DNA of 64,000 bases from Luscinia megarhynchos (taxonomy: Eukaryota > Chordata > Aves > Passeriformes > Turdidae). The notes below the pieces were generated by a model, which was not told the DNA's origin, searched no databases, and was given only the letters and a program-made list of their open reading frames with translations. The position numbers and the translations under genes are program-made. The stretch is taken from NCBI GenBank assembly GCA_034336665.1, contig CM067566.1, positions 24,086,330-24,150,329 of the forward strand, given 5' to 3'. The stretch's first letter is position 1. Every line of letters begins with the position of its first letter. Below are positions 53,001-64,000 of the stretch, piece by piece.

Positions 53001-56000
53001 TGACAGCGTATTTGCAAAACCTCTAAAAGGACAGAAGTGACACAAAAGAAAGACAATCACTCCACATTACAGAAACACATCCCAAATGCATCTTCTTGCC
53101 ATGATTCACAGGACAAACTATAAATGACTGCTTAACCTGTGGGTTTAGATTCTCAGTTCTATTTCCTATTCTATTTTGTAGCCTCAGATAACATTCAGAG
53201 GAAGTAGCTGTTGAGCTGGGGAGGGATACTGACTTCTATATCCCTGTTTATCCCTGATACAGCCCCCCATTCCCTGGGGGTCCCTCTGAGGTGGCCTGCT
53301 ATTTTCATTCCCCTTTCTCACCTTCCCCTTTCTTCTAAGAACATATTTATCTCTTGGTCAATCAGGCATTTCAGTCTGTAGTCAACCACATTGCTGGCTG
53401 CTGAATTCTGCTTCGTAAATATTAATATTGGTTGGGCAACTGCTCAGGTGTGAAATAGTATTTTAGCCACCAGGTCTGTGTTTGGCAAAGCCCTTATCAG
53501 ACTTCTAGGCAATGTGAAGCTGAATCTCTTTCCACTCAGATAAGCAACACTCTTCTTTGAGGCACTCACATTTCTTTTTCCCAAATTCATTTTAAATTCT
53601 CAGCTGTCAGATGTGGCTCCCTATGTGGCCACATAAATGTTTGTGCCAGAACAACAGGCACTGGAGGGAGGGAGGGATGGGAAAGGGAATTGACAGAAAG
53701 GACTGCACCTCTCAGTGATGGCTTACAGCAACTTGAAACATGCATGAAGCAATTACTCACCTTATTCTGACACACACACACGTTAAATATATCGACTTCA
53801 TAATGCCCCCATCAAACACAGTTTACTTTCAGTAAGGGATACATGGAATGCAAAAAATGCCATCTCAGATTAGGTCTACCTTACTGTCAGAAACATATTT
53901 CAGTGGAATTCAGGGATTCAGTCATGTCCAAAATCTCGGCTTCTCTTAGCAGCTTCAGCATGAGTTAAAGCAGAGGGAGAGTAATCAACATAAAGTTTCA
54001 GGAATATTTGTTTTGATAGTCTCTTTGAAGGAAGGTGTATTCATAACTTATAGGTACAAACTCTCCTCTTTGGGGATTGTCAGTGGCCTCAGTTACTTTG
54101 CTCTAAGAAAATGAGCAAGAGGAAAAAAAACCCAATAAAAAAGATAGGCTAAACCATCATATTCGTGCCTTACCTCCCCATTCAGTTTCAGATACTACAC
54201 TAGTTTTCCTTGATAATTTTTATTTCTGTTTTTCTGAGTACTATCTCACATAACTTTCCTTTGTCAAAAAAAGGAAATAATTTCTTCCTTCCAGCTCTTC
54301 TTTCAATTTTCTTTTTTTTTCCTCTCCTACTGGCATGAAAATAAATTAATTTGACTTTAGAGAATGTGTGTAAGACATGATAGTAGGAAGCTGTCAAAAT
54401 ACCAAGCACTGGCTTTGGCCTTAGAGAAAGCCTCATGTTAAAGATTTCAGACATCAGCCACCTTGGTGGCTGAATGACAACAGGCAACAAGCAAGTGCAA
54501 AACAGGAAAGGCACAGAATTACTTTTGGTTACCAAGAACTAGCAGTGAATATATGAACTGGGCAAGAGCCCACAGTGAATTACCCCAAGGGTTCAAGCAG
54601 TAAGAGCAAAGCAATTCAGAATACACTCAAGATCATATTTGTATAGTTTATGCCCTTCCTTACTGGTCCCTGGGTCACAGAAAATTCTCAATCTACAAGA
54701 ATTCTGTGAAAACACTAGAAAAGTTTGCTAAAAGCTTTCCTTAAGTAACAGTGCTGGTCATCAGTGAAGTTTTTCTCACTTTGGGGTATGCAGCATAAAG
54801 CATATTTGAGACTTACATTTTAACTGTTGCAGCATCATTCACCAACCTTGTCATTAAGGTCTGGTACATGAAAAATAAAGTAAAACAAAATTACATGTGT
54901 GGGGCATTCAATCCTAAACCTTGTAAACACATGCCAATGATAACAACTCCCTTTTTTTAAGATCCAAATTCCTAGATCAACCTAATGGAATAATTCAAAG
55001 CATTCTTTCAAAGCTACAGAAAATATGAATCATACATGCAGAAAACAAAAATTATTTATATGGTATATATTTAACAAAAAAAAATTGCTCAGTATGTAAG
55101 GGATAATGAATTCACTTTCCACAGAACACCTCATTTTTCCTCTGCAAAAAGCAAAATAGTTTGTAAATAATTTGTATGTTAAAGTATTAAATATGCATAT
55201 GAACAAAGTATTATGACTATATAACATAAACCCACAAACAGATAAAAAATCCTAGAGGCTGAATTCATTAAATGAATTTATCTTGAACACAGGCAACCAA
55301 ACTGAAATCTGTGATGTCACCATCCAGAGGTGACACAAAAGACCAGTGTGCATGCATTAGGACTGGCAGGGGTGAACAGTGTAACTTCAGTGACTCACAT
55401 TTCCAATTGCAACCTGGACACTGATTAATCAGGGAAAGGGATATCTGTGCCCTTCTCATTTTTGTCAGTATTCCCCAGAAACAAACCCAAGATCAAAATA
55501 CTCCTCTCTTGCTATATTCACTGGCCTCAGTCTTCTTGTAGTGTAATATTTTGCTTCCTACATACTTGTTTTTCCTCTATTTTGATTCCCTTATAAGCTA
55601 AAATAATTTAACCAAGTTTTACCAATGTTAGTGTATCTTTCCTATTCAGCTGTACACTGAGCTTTCAATTCAGAGCAGTTACCCTGAACAAATTGGTTTC
55701 TTGCCTGAAAACATAATTTTCTTTTGCTTTTCAATGTCAATATTAAAGTCAGTGTTCTTCTGTCTCACTCCCTGGGTTTCTCCACCTGTAAAATTTAAGT
55801 CATCCCTTCTGTAAAAAGCTTCAAGACCTGCTGCTGAAAGTATTATATGACAATTTGATATTAATAATTTATTAGATTAAATTGTGTTGGTTTGTTACAA
55901 AAAAAGAAATTGAAATTTATTTTGGGGTTATAGGTTAAAGTACAGCTGGACCAAGAGAAATTAAAATCTAAACCATAAACTAGGTAACATTTTTATCTCA

Positions 56001-56234
56001 TGTGACTTAAGAAGATGTCCACCTTTAATATTCTTATTACTATTTCTGGTCTGCTAATGTGTGTGGTATGTCACAGTATTACTGTGAATTGACAAATTTA
56101 GGAGAAGTCAAAATCCTTAATGGAAAAGATGAATGAAAGCCCAGGGATTACAAGTTCAGTTCTTCAGGATGCTTCTATTTGACTTTGTCTGATTTTCACT
56201 CTACAGTCAAAAGTTTATTAAAATTTCCCTTCCC

Positions 56235-56279
56235 TTTTTTTTTTTTTTTTTTTTTGTTTGTTTTTTGTTTTTTGTTAAT
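56235..56279. repeat. T-rich tract (21 T, then GTTTG/TTTTTTG units)
   Basis: Twenty-one T bases are followed by GTTTGTTTTTTGTTTTTTGTT, a low-complexity tract inside the KCTD8 intron. On the minus strand (the gene's sense) it reads as an A-rich tract, so it is not a splice pyrimidine tract for KCTD8. Confidence 0.8.
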
Positions 56280-57794
56280 TAGACTTTAAAAGTGTAAACA
56301 AATGTCAGTGAAAGGAAGAAAAATACATGGAGTCCTACAGTCTTCTCACTGTAACTTGCACATTTCAGACCCAGCTTCTGTGTCATGCTAAGGATGCACA
56401 AATGGCAGAGCTTTAGAGCTGCCTGCATTCCAGGCAAGGTCACAGGTGGGAGGTTCACACTGGCAGGGACTTTTAGTCAAAGGAAAACTCTGATATATCC
56501 TTTTATTTCCCCACAACCAAGCTTAAGGGATCCACAAAGTGGGAATGGTGCCTGCACTGTGGTGTTATTCCATTGCTCTAGCTGAGTGTGTTTTTGTTAA
56601 TTATACTAACATGGATTAAGAGGCACAATCTTGGCTATAAATTCTGTTTCTTTAGTGAAAACTTTAAACTAGATTTTACTAACCTCTCATGACGTGCTTT
56701 CTGATACAAATATCACCAATTGTTCCTTGTATTAAAGAAAAGGCAATTCTTCACAGAAAACTTAATACATTTTTGACAGTACTTTTCAATGTACTGTCAG
56801 TGATACTGTTCAGAATTTGCACTCCTCAGTTGATGTTCATAATAAGAAAACAGAAAACACAGGTTTTTTAAAATTATCTAATCATAGTTGAGATACTGAA
56901 TTTTTAAAAATATATTAGGGTCTATGACAATTGTTTCTTCTCCCTGCTCAGGGTGGGTTTTGACATATGTCTTTTGTTTTAAGATGTGTTTTAGCATTCC
57001 AGCAAGTGAAATGCTTGTATTTTTATAAAAATAATTTAAAGATAAATGGGGACATCCATGTAAGTTAAAAGAAAAAAAAAATCAGGTTAATAACCTTCAA
57101 CACTTTTGGAAATTACCTGTTTTTCTTCTTAAAGCTACCATTTCTTTTTTCTTTGGGAAAAAAAATAAATTAAATCTATGTATTAAAATGCTTCAGGTTT
57201 TGATGAAACACATATTTTTCACTGAAAAAATATTACCTTTTTTTGTGAACACAACTAGTGCTTTAAATATATTTTCCCACATCTTATATCACTTTACAGT
57301 AGTCTGTGACACAACTGAAACAATAATTCCACAGATCCCTTTTATCATATTTGCCTGAAGCTATTTCAGTATCTTCACATGGAAGAATAGAAGGCAGAAA
57401 GGGATAAAAAAATTGAGTAAATTAATGTTGTATGATAAGGTAGTTAGAATAAGGGTATCTCTGGATTATGCAGCATCTGTGGTTAATACAGGTGAAGTAC
57501 TAGAAGTATAGATACAGAAATACATTTCTACTAATGGCAAAACATTACATGATATATTCATATAACCAAAAAATGACAATTATTTCCTCAGTAGGTAGAG
57601 GCAGGTTCTCAGCTCCCTTTAGCAGCTGCTAAAACCTCTTGGTTTCCAAAAACTTGGAAAAGTTTTCACAGCCATCATTGAAAAACACTGTTAGGATTAT
57701 ATTCTGTACTAGAACTATTGTGTTGCCCTTGCAGTTCATTTTGTCTAGCTTCTCAATTTAGATATGTTTTTTAAAACATAGCTGTTAGAAAAAG

Positions 57795-57818
57795 ATTCAT
57801 CATTTTTAGATGATGAAT
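57795..57818. other. Perfect 9-bp AT-rich hairpin
   Basis: ATTCATCAT, a TTTTAG loop, then ATGATGAAT. In AT-rich DNA a stem of this length can arise by chance over 64 kb. Confidence 0.55.
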
Positions 57819-58375
57819 TATTTTCTGCCTCGTGGAACAACCTCAGTAGGCAGTCCAGGCACACACATATGGGCAGCTAAAAGCCTGGAAACCAGGAAAC
57901 TCTGCTAGAGATTGCAAGTGTTCCAGAGTGAAGTGATAGCTGAGTTGAGTTCCTTAGGATGACATGCTGCACTTAGCTATCTAAGTTCAACCACATATGC
58001 CTAAATCTTCTCTTTTTGATGTGGATTTCAGTTTTACCTTAGCTGGAATACAGCTTAGAGATATTTGCCACTCTCCTGTCATGTAAGCAATGAAAAATTT
58101 CAAGGTTTATCCTCCTCATGTTTCTTTGATAAAGCCTTTACTAAGCACATCAAGCATTTCAGTTTAATGATAAAGTACAAGCAAAAGCTTACAGCTGGGA
58201 AATGAATGAGTGAAAGAGGTTTGGAAATGGTATATGCAGTAGCTGATCAGAGACAAAGCTAAAAAAACATAACACTGGATGAAATCCACACAAAAATCCT
58301 TCTTAAACTGAGACATAAGTATCCACAAGAGTGTGCCATGCTCCTTTTCTGCCCTGCCTGCCACTGCAGGTTCCT

Positions 58376-58396
58376 AATGTCACTGGGGGTGACATT
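58376..58396. other. Perfect 8-bp hairpin
   Basis: AATGTCAC, a TGGGG loop, then GTGACATT. It lies in a GC-rich patch that also contains the hairpin at 58508-58531. Confidence 0.7.
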
Positions 58397-58507
58397 CCTG
58401 TCCAGCCCTGCTTGGATGAACATCCATGCAGAATGGGCACCTGCTTCCTGCAGAGGTCCACTGCAGTGCTGGCACGAGGGTGGTGGGGCCAGACATCCTG
58501 CCCACGT

Positions 58508-58531
58508 CTGACACACAGCTCAGTGTGTCAG
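58508..58531. other. Perfect 9-bp hairpin
   Basis: CTGACACAC, an AGCTCA loop, then GTGTGTCAG. Second perfect inverted repeat within the same GC-rich patch. Confidence 0.75.
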
Positions 58532-59759
58532 GACAGCATCACCCAAGGCAAGAGCCCTGGGGAAGAGAGGGGAGGTAACTCTCTAAGGAGGAGCATCCAT
58601 GCTCGACCTTCAAGACGAGCTGCAAACCTGCTCCCACTCCCTCCTGCTCAGGGACACCTAGACAAACATGTCAGTAATTGTTTTAACTTGAGTGTTTTTT
58701 CAGAAATAAGTGAAACTCTTGCTTGTATCGAGGGACACTCTGAGAATGGGCTCAATTTATAGAGAAGCAAGTATTGTCTGATGTGCATGACTTCAAATGT
58801 TAGAAACAGTGATAGTCACTGAATGGCAGTCTGCAGCACTAAACTTACCCCTTCTGTGAGCAGCATGTCTTTTCAAGATTAACAATTTATGAAGTTAATG
58901 CACATGTAAGTAGGCAGCTGTCCTTTTCTATTTTTAATAACCAAAGAGAAAATGTCACCAAGTAAAGGAGAAAAAAGCTGTTTCTCAGTTGGGACTAAAG
59001 AGAAAACAGCACAGAAAACAGTCAGTGTTAATCTCTGTGCTATAAAATGGTACTAATGAATTTTGTCATGGAGCTTAAAAAAAACAGACCAAAAATCTAA
59101 ACTCTCTTCATTTTGCTTTTGTTATTATTGAAGTATTCTTTGAAAAAACTTACTTTAACTCTGATTGCAAAATTAATACTACCCCATATGTTGCTTTGTA
59201 TAAAAAAGCATTAAACAAAACTATTTGAGATATTTCACTTTTTAATTGCATTTTCTTTCTGTTTTACACAAGACTTAATACAAATAATCCCTGAATTTTC
59301 TGGACATTTATGTATGAAGAAACCATAAATGCTTTGCAAAACTACATACATGAAGGAAAAACCTTCAGAGTTTAAATGCAGTAGTCCTCTGAGTGTGTTT
59401 ATATGTGTATTTTTCTGCTTGTCACCAGTTTCTTAGACCTTGGTAATGGTTGTGCTATAAATACTCTGATAGGAATAGAATCTGCAGCTGCATGAAAAGA
59501 TTTTGAGCAATAAATATTTTGCTAGGATATCAGTACAATTTCTCTCACTCATTTGAAAAGTATTGTGAAGCTTGTGCAGTAATGATCTGCAAAAAGCCAG
59601 GCAAGAAGAGGACTGGTTCAGGAATGCAAAGGTGGCCACAGACTTGACTACATGGGAGGTGAAGATGAAAACTGAATCGTTGAGCTAGAAAAAAGTGGGT
59701 TCTTTTGTTCAGAATCATGCTTGAGATGAGTCTCATTTAATATCTGTAGTAATGACCTT

Positions 59760-60170
59760 CACAAAGTAGCATGATGCAGAAATGTGGTGACACAAAGTTG
59801 TAAGATATTACAGAGGAAAAAATCACACTGAAAATGAAGTGAATAATAGAAACAGGATGAAAGGTAATGGTACAAAAATGTGTACCAACAAGAATTTCTT
59901 CTTTAAGCATCTGAGTGGAAATAAAAGGAGAGCAAAGATTTAGTTGTGCTAATTGATCATAGTTCCTCTGAACAAAGTAATACAGTCACTAAAGAAGAAG
60001 TTGTATGCAATTCCAGAGTATAACAAGTGAAGAATACCCAGAAGGAAAAACTGTACTGCTCTGCAAAGCTACAGGTAAGACCTGACCCAGAATACTGTGT
60101 TTAATTATGGCTTCTCACACTTATGAAAGACAATTCAAATTAAAGAAAGTGCTTCTAGCTTTTTTCTTCT
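59760..60170 (+). mobile_element. Very old CR1/L3-like LINE fragment
   Basis: A decayed copy of the end of a CR1-clade reverse-transcriptase frame. Recognisable blocks in order are AGCAAAGATTTAGTTGTGCT with AATTGATCA (a D-L-x-V-L-I-D motif, about 59932-59960), TATGCAATTCCAGAGTATAA (about 60004), and CTCTGCAAAGCTACAGGTAA with GACCTGACCCAGAATACTGT (about 60059-60100), which mirrors the L-Y-x-A-L-V-R-P-x-L-E-Y-C motif after one frameshift. It resembles the ancient amniote L3/CR1 group more than the young avian CR1 copies elsewhere in the window. Boundaries are approximate; T-rich sequence follows at 60160-60200. Confidence 0.72.
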
Positions 60171-63100
60171 TTTTCTTTTTTTAATTTTTTTTTTTACTTG
60201 AAAGTCCAAAAAAAGAAAAAGCAATGCAAATAGAAATAACAGTGTTGACACAAAAATAGGTTGACTTTAACCAATTATGAATTCAGAAGCTTTCTAACAA
60301 GCCAGAACAACAAGGTTTTGCAGTTTGATAAGTTTATACACGTGACAGCTTGAGATAGTACAAATACTGTAAATTGGGAATTGCCTTCCAGCCACATCTA
60401 TGATGAGATCCCCAAATTATCTACAGTTTTGGGTTGGATTTGTATAGCTCATTTCCTTAAAGGTACTTTTCAAAATCTTTTGATAAATTAAGGTGAAAGC
60501 AAAGAACAAAATAAAAACCAGGTTTTCCTTGAATAGCTGTGCCTTGGGATGACAGATTTTCTTTCTGGGAGTTGCACACTTAGCAGCTTTGCAGCTCACA
60601 TCCACTCTCAGTCCACCCAGTGAGGGCACCAGGCAGAAGCAATCTTTCCTCCCTTTGCCCAGCCTACATAACAGTGCAATGCACTTACAGGAAAATGAAT
60701 GCAACCTGCCTTCTGCCATGACTCACAATGAAGCTGGTCACTGTTACAAACCCCAGCATTCTACACAGAAAAATTTGCATTCTGCTCAGGAAAACCAACA
60801 GAAAACCCCTCCCCAGCAGGTCTTCCCACTAATTTGCTCTACAGCTGGAAGTAGCACATGCATTGTACACATGGTGCTACACACATGGTGATTAACAGCC
60901 AAGCTCTTTGCAGAGCAGCTAGAATCAAGACAGTGTGCCATTCTGACAAGAAAGGGCTGCAAAATATTTTGGAGGCAGATGAGAATAATAATCCAAACCA
61001 AAAAAAAATTTCACAAACTTTATACTGGTAGGAGACAGGATGAGACTGTGTTAGAAGATCTGCTAGATTCAAACAACTTTTATTTATTATCTATTTAAAA
61101 CTATACATGCTGCTCTTGATCGTTTTGGAAAGTGTCTTAACAACTCTGTTTATGTGTAATGATAGCAGGTCCACCTTTTAGTGAAACCCTGTCATCATAA
61201 TTGGAGAGTATGTACCCAACATGCTGTTGATTTCATAAGGCTTCATCACTTCCTTGGCTGTCAGTCTCAGCAATTGCAGTGTTATGTTCCTTCCTCCCAC
61301 ACTGTAATTTCTTTAGCACAGGGCAGGCAGTGGAGCATGATGTTTATGCTGCTATCTCCACTGCTGTTGCTACTTCATGGAATGAATCTGTGATACAAGT
61401 TGCTCAACCATTATGAAAATAGCAACGTATTATGGAGCAGGCTACTTATTATGCTAGAATTATTCAGTAACGGTATTTTTAATGTATATCTAATTTCCAT
61501 CATCACTACAATTTGCATAGAGCTGCCTGTAAGTCTCGAACAAAAACAAACAATTGTAATCCAGAGGCATTAGTGCAGTTATGAAATCAATTCACACACA
61601 TATGAAAACCTTTATTGTTTCAGAAAGGTAAGTCATTTGGGGTTATGTTAATAACCTGTTTCCTTAGTTTATCTGCATCAAGGATCAACTACTGTGTTTA
61701 GAAAAAATAGTATACTGTGTTTACTTATGGGATAACATGTAACATGTAACATACTTTTTCTGCTTTGAGGAAGGAAAGATTAGAATATTCACTGCCACCA
61801 GACCCTAAATATCTTTCCATTAAAGAAGAACCTTTAAGGTTTCTTCCATATTTCTCTTGAAAAACATACATTTATATTTATACACCTGTGCTATGATTCC
61901 AGGAGGGATACTTAAAATCCCTCTGGAAGCCAAAGCAATATATCTTTTTTGTAATATATTTATAAGGCAGATACCTGGCATACACTAACACAAGGGGTTG
62001 TCAACAGGAGCAGAATTCATGGGACATATATAAGCAGCAAGGGCAGACATCCTCTGATAGATTTTGCTGAAGGGGGACAAAAGATCTAAAGTTTAAACTC
62101 TCTGCTGTTCTCTTTGCACCTCTGGAAGAGGTTATTTCCCCCCTGAAACAGTAAAGAAAATTATATGCTGGCACCTCTGGTGCCTCAATTCACAACCCAA
62201 TAACCAAATCTCTTAACAAAAACACTATTTCAGTGTTCCATTAATAGATATCACTTTTTTTTGGTTCAGAGTAGATCAGAGATGCTCCTTTTGTCACTGA
62301 GATGCCATGTATTTCTAATGTAAACAGCAGTGCAGCCTTTTAATTCATATTTTAGAAGCTCTTTTGCTCAATAACCCTGTAGTTCATGGATAATATTCTT
62401 GGTGAGCAGGTTTCCTGTTATGTAGCAAATACTCTACCCATAACAGAATATATTTAATATGATGACTTTATATGCTCTATAATTTCATCATTAACACTTA
62501 CTGAAAATTAAGAGAAAACATAGATAGTATAGCAACTAATTAGGTAGCATCAGTGTGTGCAGAAAATGCAACATAAATGCAACATATCCTAAACTATGGA
62601 AATATATTGTGCAGATTATCTATTATGACCTGTATTGGCACACTAGATATGGTATACAAGATAGTGCCCATGTAAAGTAGTTGTCACTGATTTTACTGAT
62701 ATCAGTGCTGTTAAAACTGTTGGAAATGTCAATTTGGACATTTTTTCCTTTTCTTTTTCGTTTTTTTTCCTTTTTCTTTCTCCATATTTTATGTAGCAGA
62801 GTACTCACTACTCTGCACAGGCATTTCAGTGTTGATTTTCTTTAGCCTACTACCTAAATTAGTGGAATACAATTAAATCTTTCAGTTGTAGCATAAGGCT
62901 GAACTGTGCAAGGAAAACCTCAACAGAAAAATAAACAGTAATGATGAATAGCAAAAGAAAACCCATGGAAAACTCTACTGGTCAAGTATTTTGGCAGTGT
63001 TCCCTAACAGTGGTGTACAGTGCTACAAGCTCTTTTTCACACAGTGTTTGGGCACAGCTTTAAAGAGAGTGTGAGTCAGGGTCTGTTCTCACAAGGTCAG

Positions 63101-64000
63101 TTGCACATGGCCACAGTGGTTTTGGGTGAAGAGATGTTTAGTTTATAAATGGGGACCTTTTGTCTCAGAAGCAGCTTGGAGTTTTTTTAAGTTGGTACAA
63201 AGAACACAGTACAGATGGCCAAAATTGACTTGTCACTCACTTCTGCTTAGCTTTCTTCCATTCCTTTGCTGAGAAGCCTAAGAAATAGCTCATGAGGGAT
63301 CAGAACCATACAGTCTAACTGGTGTTGGACAAGCACTTCTGCCTGCACCTGCTTTGCTGCTGTTTTTCTCTGACCAGCTGCAGAGACAGAGAGCTAACAG
63401 GCATTACAAAACCCTGCAGCAGCTCTGTCCCTGGGTTAAGCTGTCCACAAGAGCCCCCCATGCCTTCAGTGCTGCAGTGTGCCACAGTCACTCTTGTGAG
63501 GGGACAGCCACTTGTGCAGTGGCATCTCCAAATGCAACACATGTGCATTACAGTTTAGCAAGATAATACAGCTGAAATCATTAGGAGTTTCTTGCTGCAA
63601 AACAGTTTGGAACAAAGAAGGCAATTCTAACTTGAAAGCAGATTTGCATACGGGAGCTTAATTTATCAAACTGTGGGATGTATTTTGGAAAAAGAGAGAA
63701 TACAAATGAAGAAAAGGAGAAGCATATTTAAGATGATTATGCCTTCCAATTACATACATCTTTATGCCCTGTACTTATCCTCTGACATGTAGAACCTCTA
63801 TTTTCCAAATAAAACACCTCAACACCTTAATTGAAAACAAATATGTTGAAAAACAGAGGAAGAAGCATTTCCTAATCCTGTAAAGTAATGTGATATAAAG
63901 CCAGCTAAGAGCACAATAAGATAAGGAATACAGCCTAATTGGTGATAAAATGTCAATATTCCAACAGATGAATACCAGCAGTCCATTAGATTTAATTAGG

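Overview
This is vertebrate nuclear DNA, almost certainly from a bird and probably a songbird. It is AT-rich, CpG-poor, nearly free of long reading frames, and carries several CR1 LINE fragments with the typical avian 3' end (a TTCCAACCC block followed by a TCTATGATT-type end), plus solo LTRs of avian ERVL type that begin TGTCCTGG or TGTCATGG. There are no bacterial operons, ribosome binding sites or CRISPR arrays.

One protein-coding gene is visible. The last exon of KCTD8 lies on the minus strand (coding part 40744-41204). KCTD8 is an auxiliary subunit of GABA-B receptors. The exon has a clean splice acceptor, an open frame of 152 complete codons and a TAG stop. A 3' UTR of about 0.84 kb leads to an AATAAA signal at 39924-39929 with a GU-rich stretch after it. 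Everything to the right (41205-64000) is then the large intron that precedes this exon. Everything to the left (1 to about 39904) is intergenic DNA downstream of the gene. In human the KCTD8 3' end faces a gene desert toward GRXCR1, and no exon of that gene or of YIPF7/GUF1 is seen here.

Left part (1-39904): mostly unique AT-rich sequence. It holds a 36-A run (9565-9600), a complete solo LTR with a perfect 5-bp target duplication (12253-12977), a CpG-retaining block of unknown nature (about 15410-15880), an antisense CR1 (17595-18026), a 17-bp tandem repeat (30908-30990), a near-perfect 20-bp hairpin (35780-35826) and an internally deleted CR1 (37165-37704).

Right part (41205-64000, KCTD8 intron): a 3-kb transposon cluster at 44066-47097 holds a CR1 end, an ERVL solo LTR, a second LTR-like unit with TATA and AATAAA signals, and a longer CR1. 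Further on are a GC-rich patch with two perfect hairpins (58330-58660) and a very old, CR1/L3-like fragment (about 59760-60170). I found no new multi-gene system. The most useful leads are the hairpin at 35780, the CpG-retaining block at 15.4-15.9 kb, the datable solo LTR, and several stretches that look like conserved non-coding elements and need an alignment to test.
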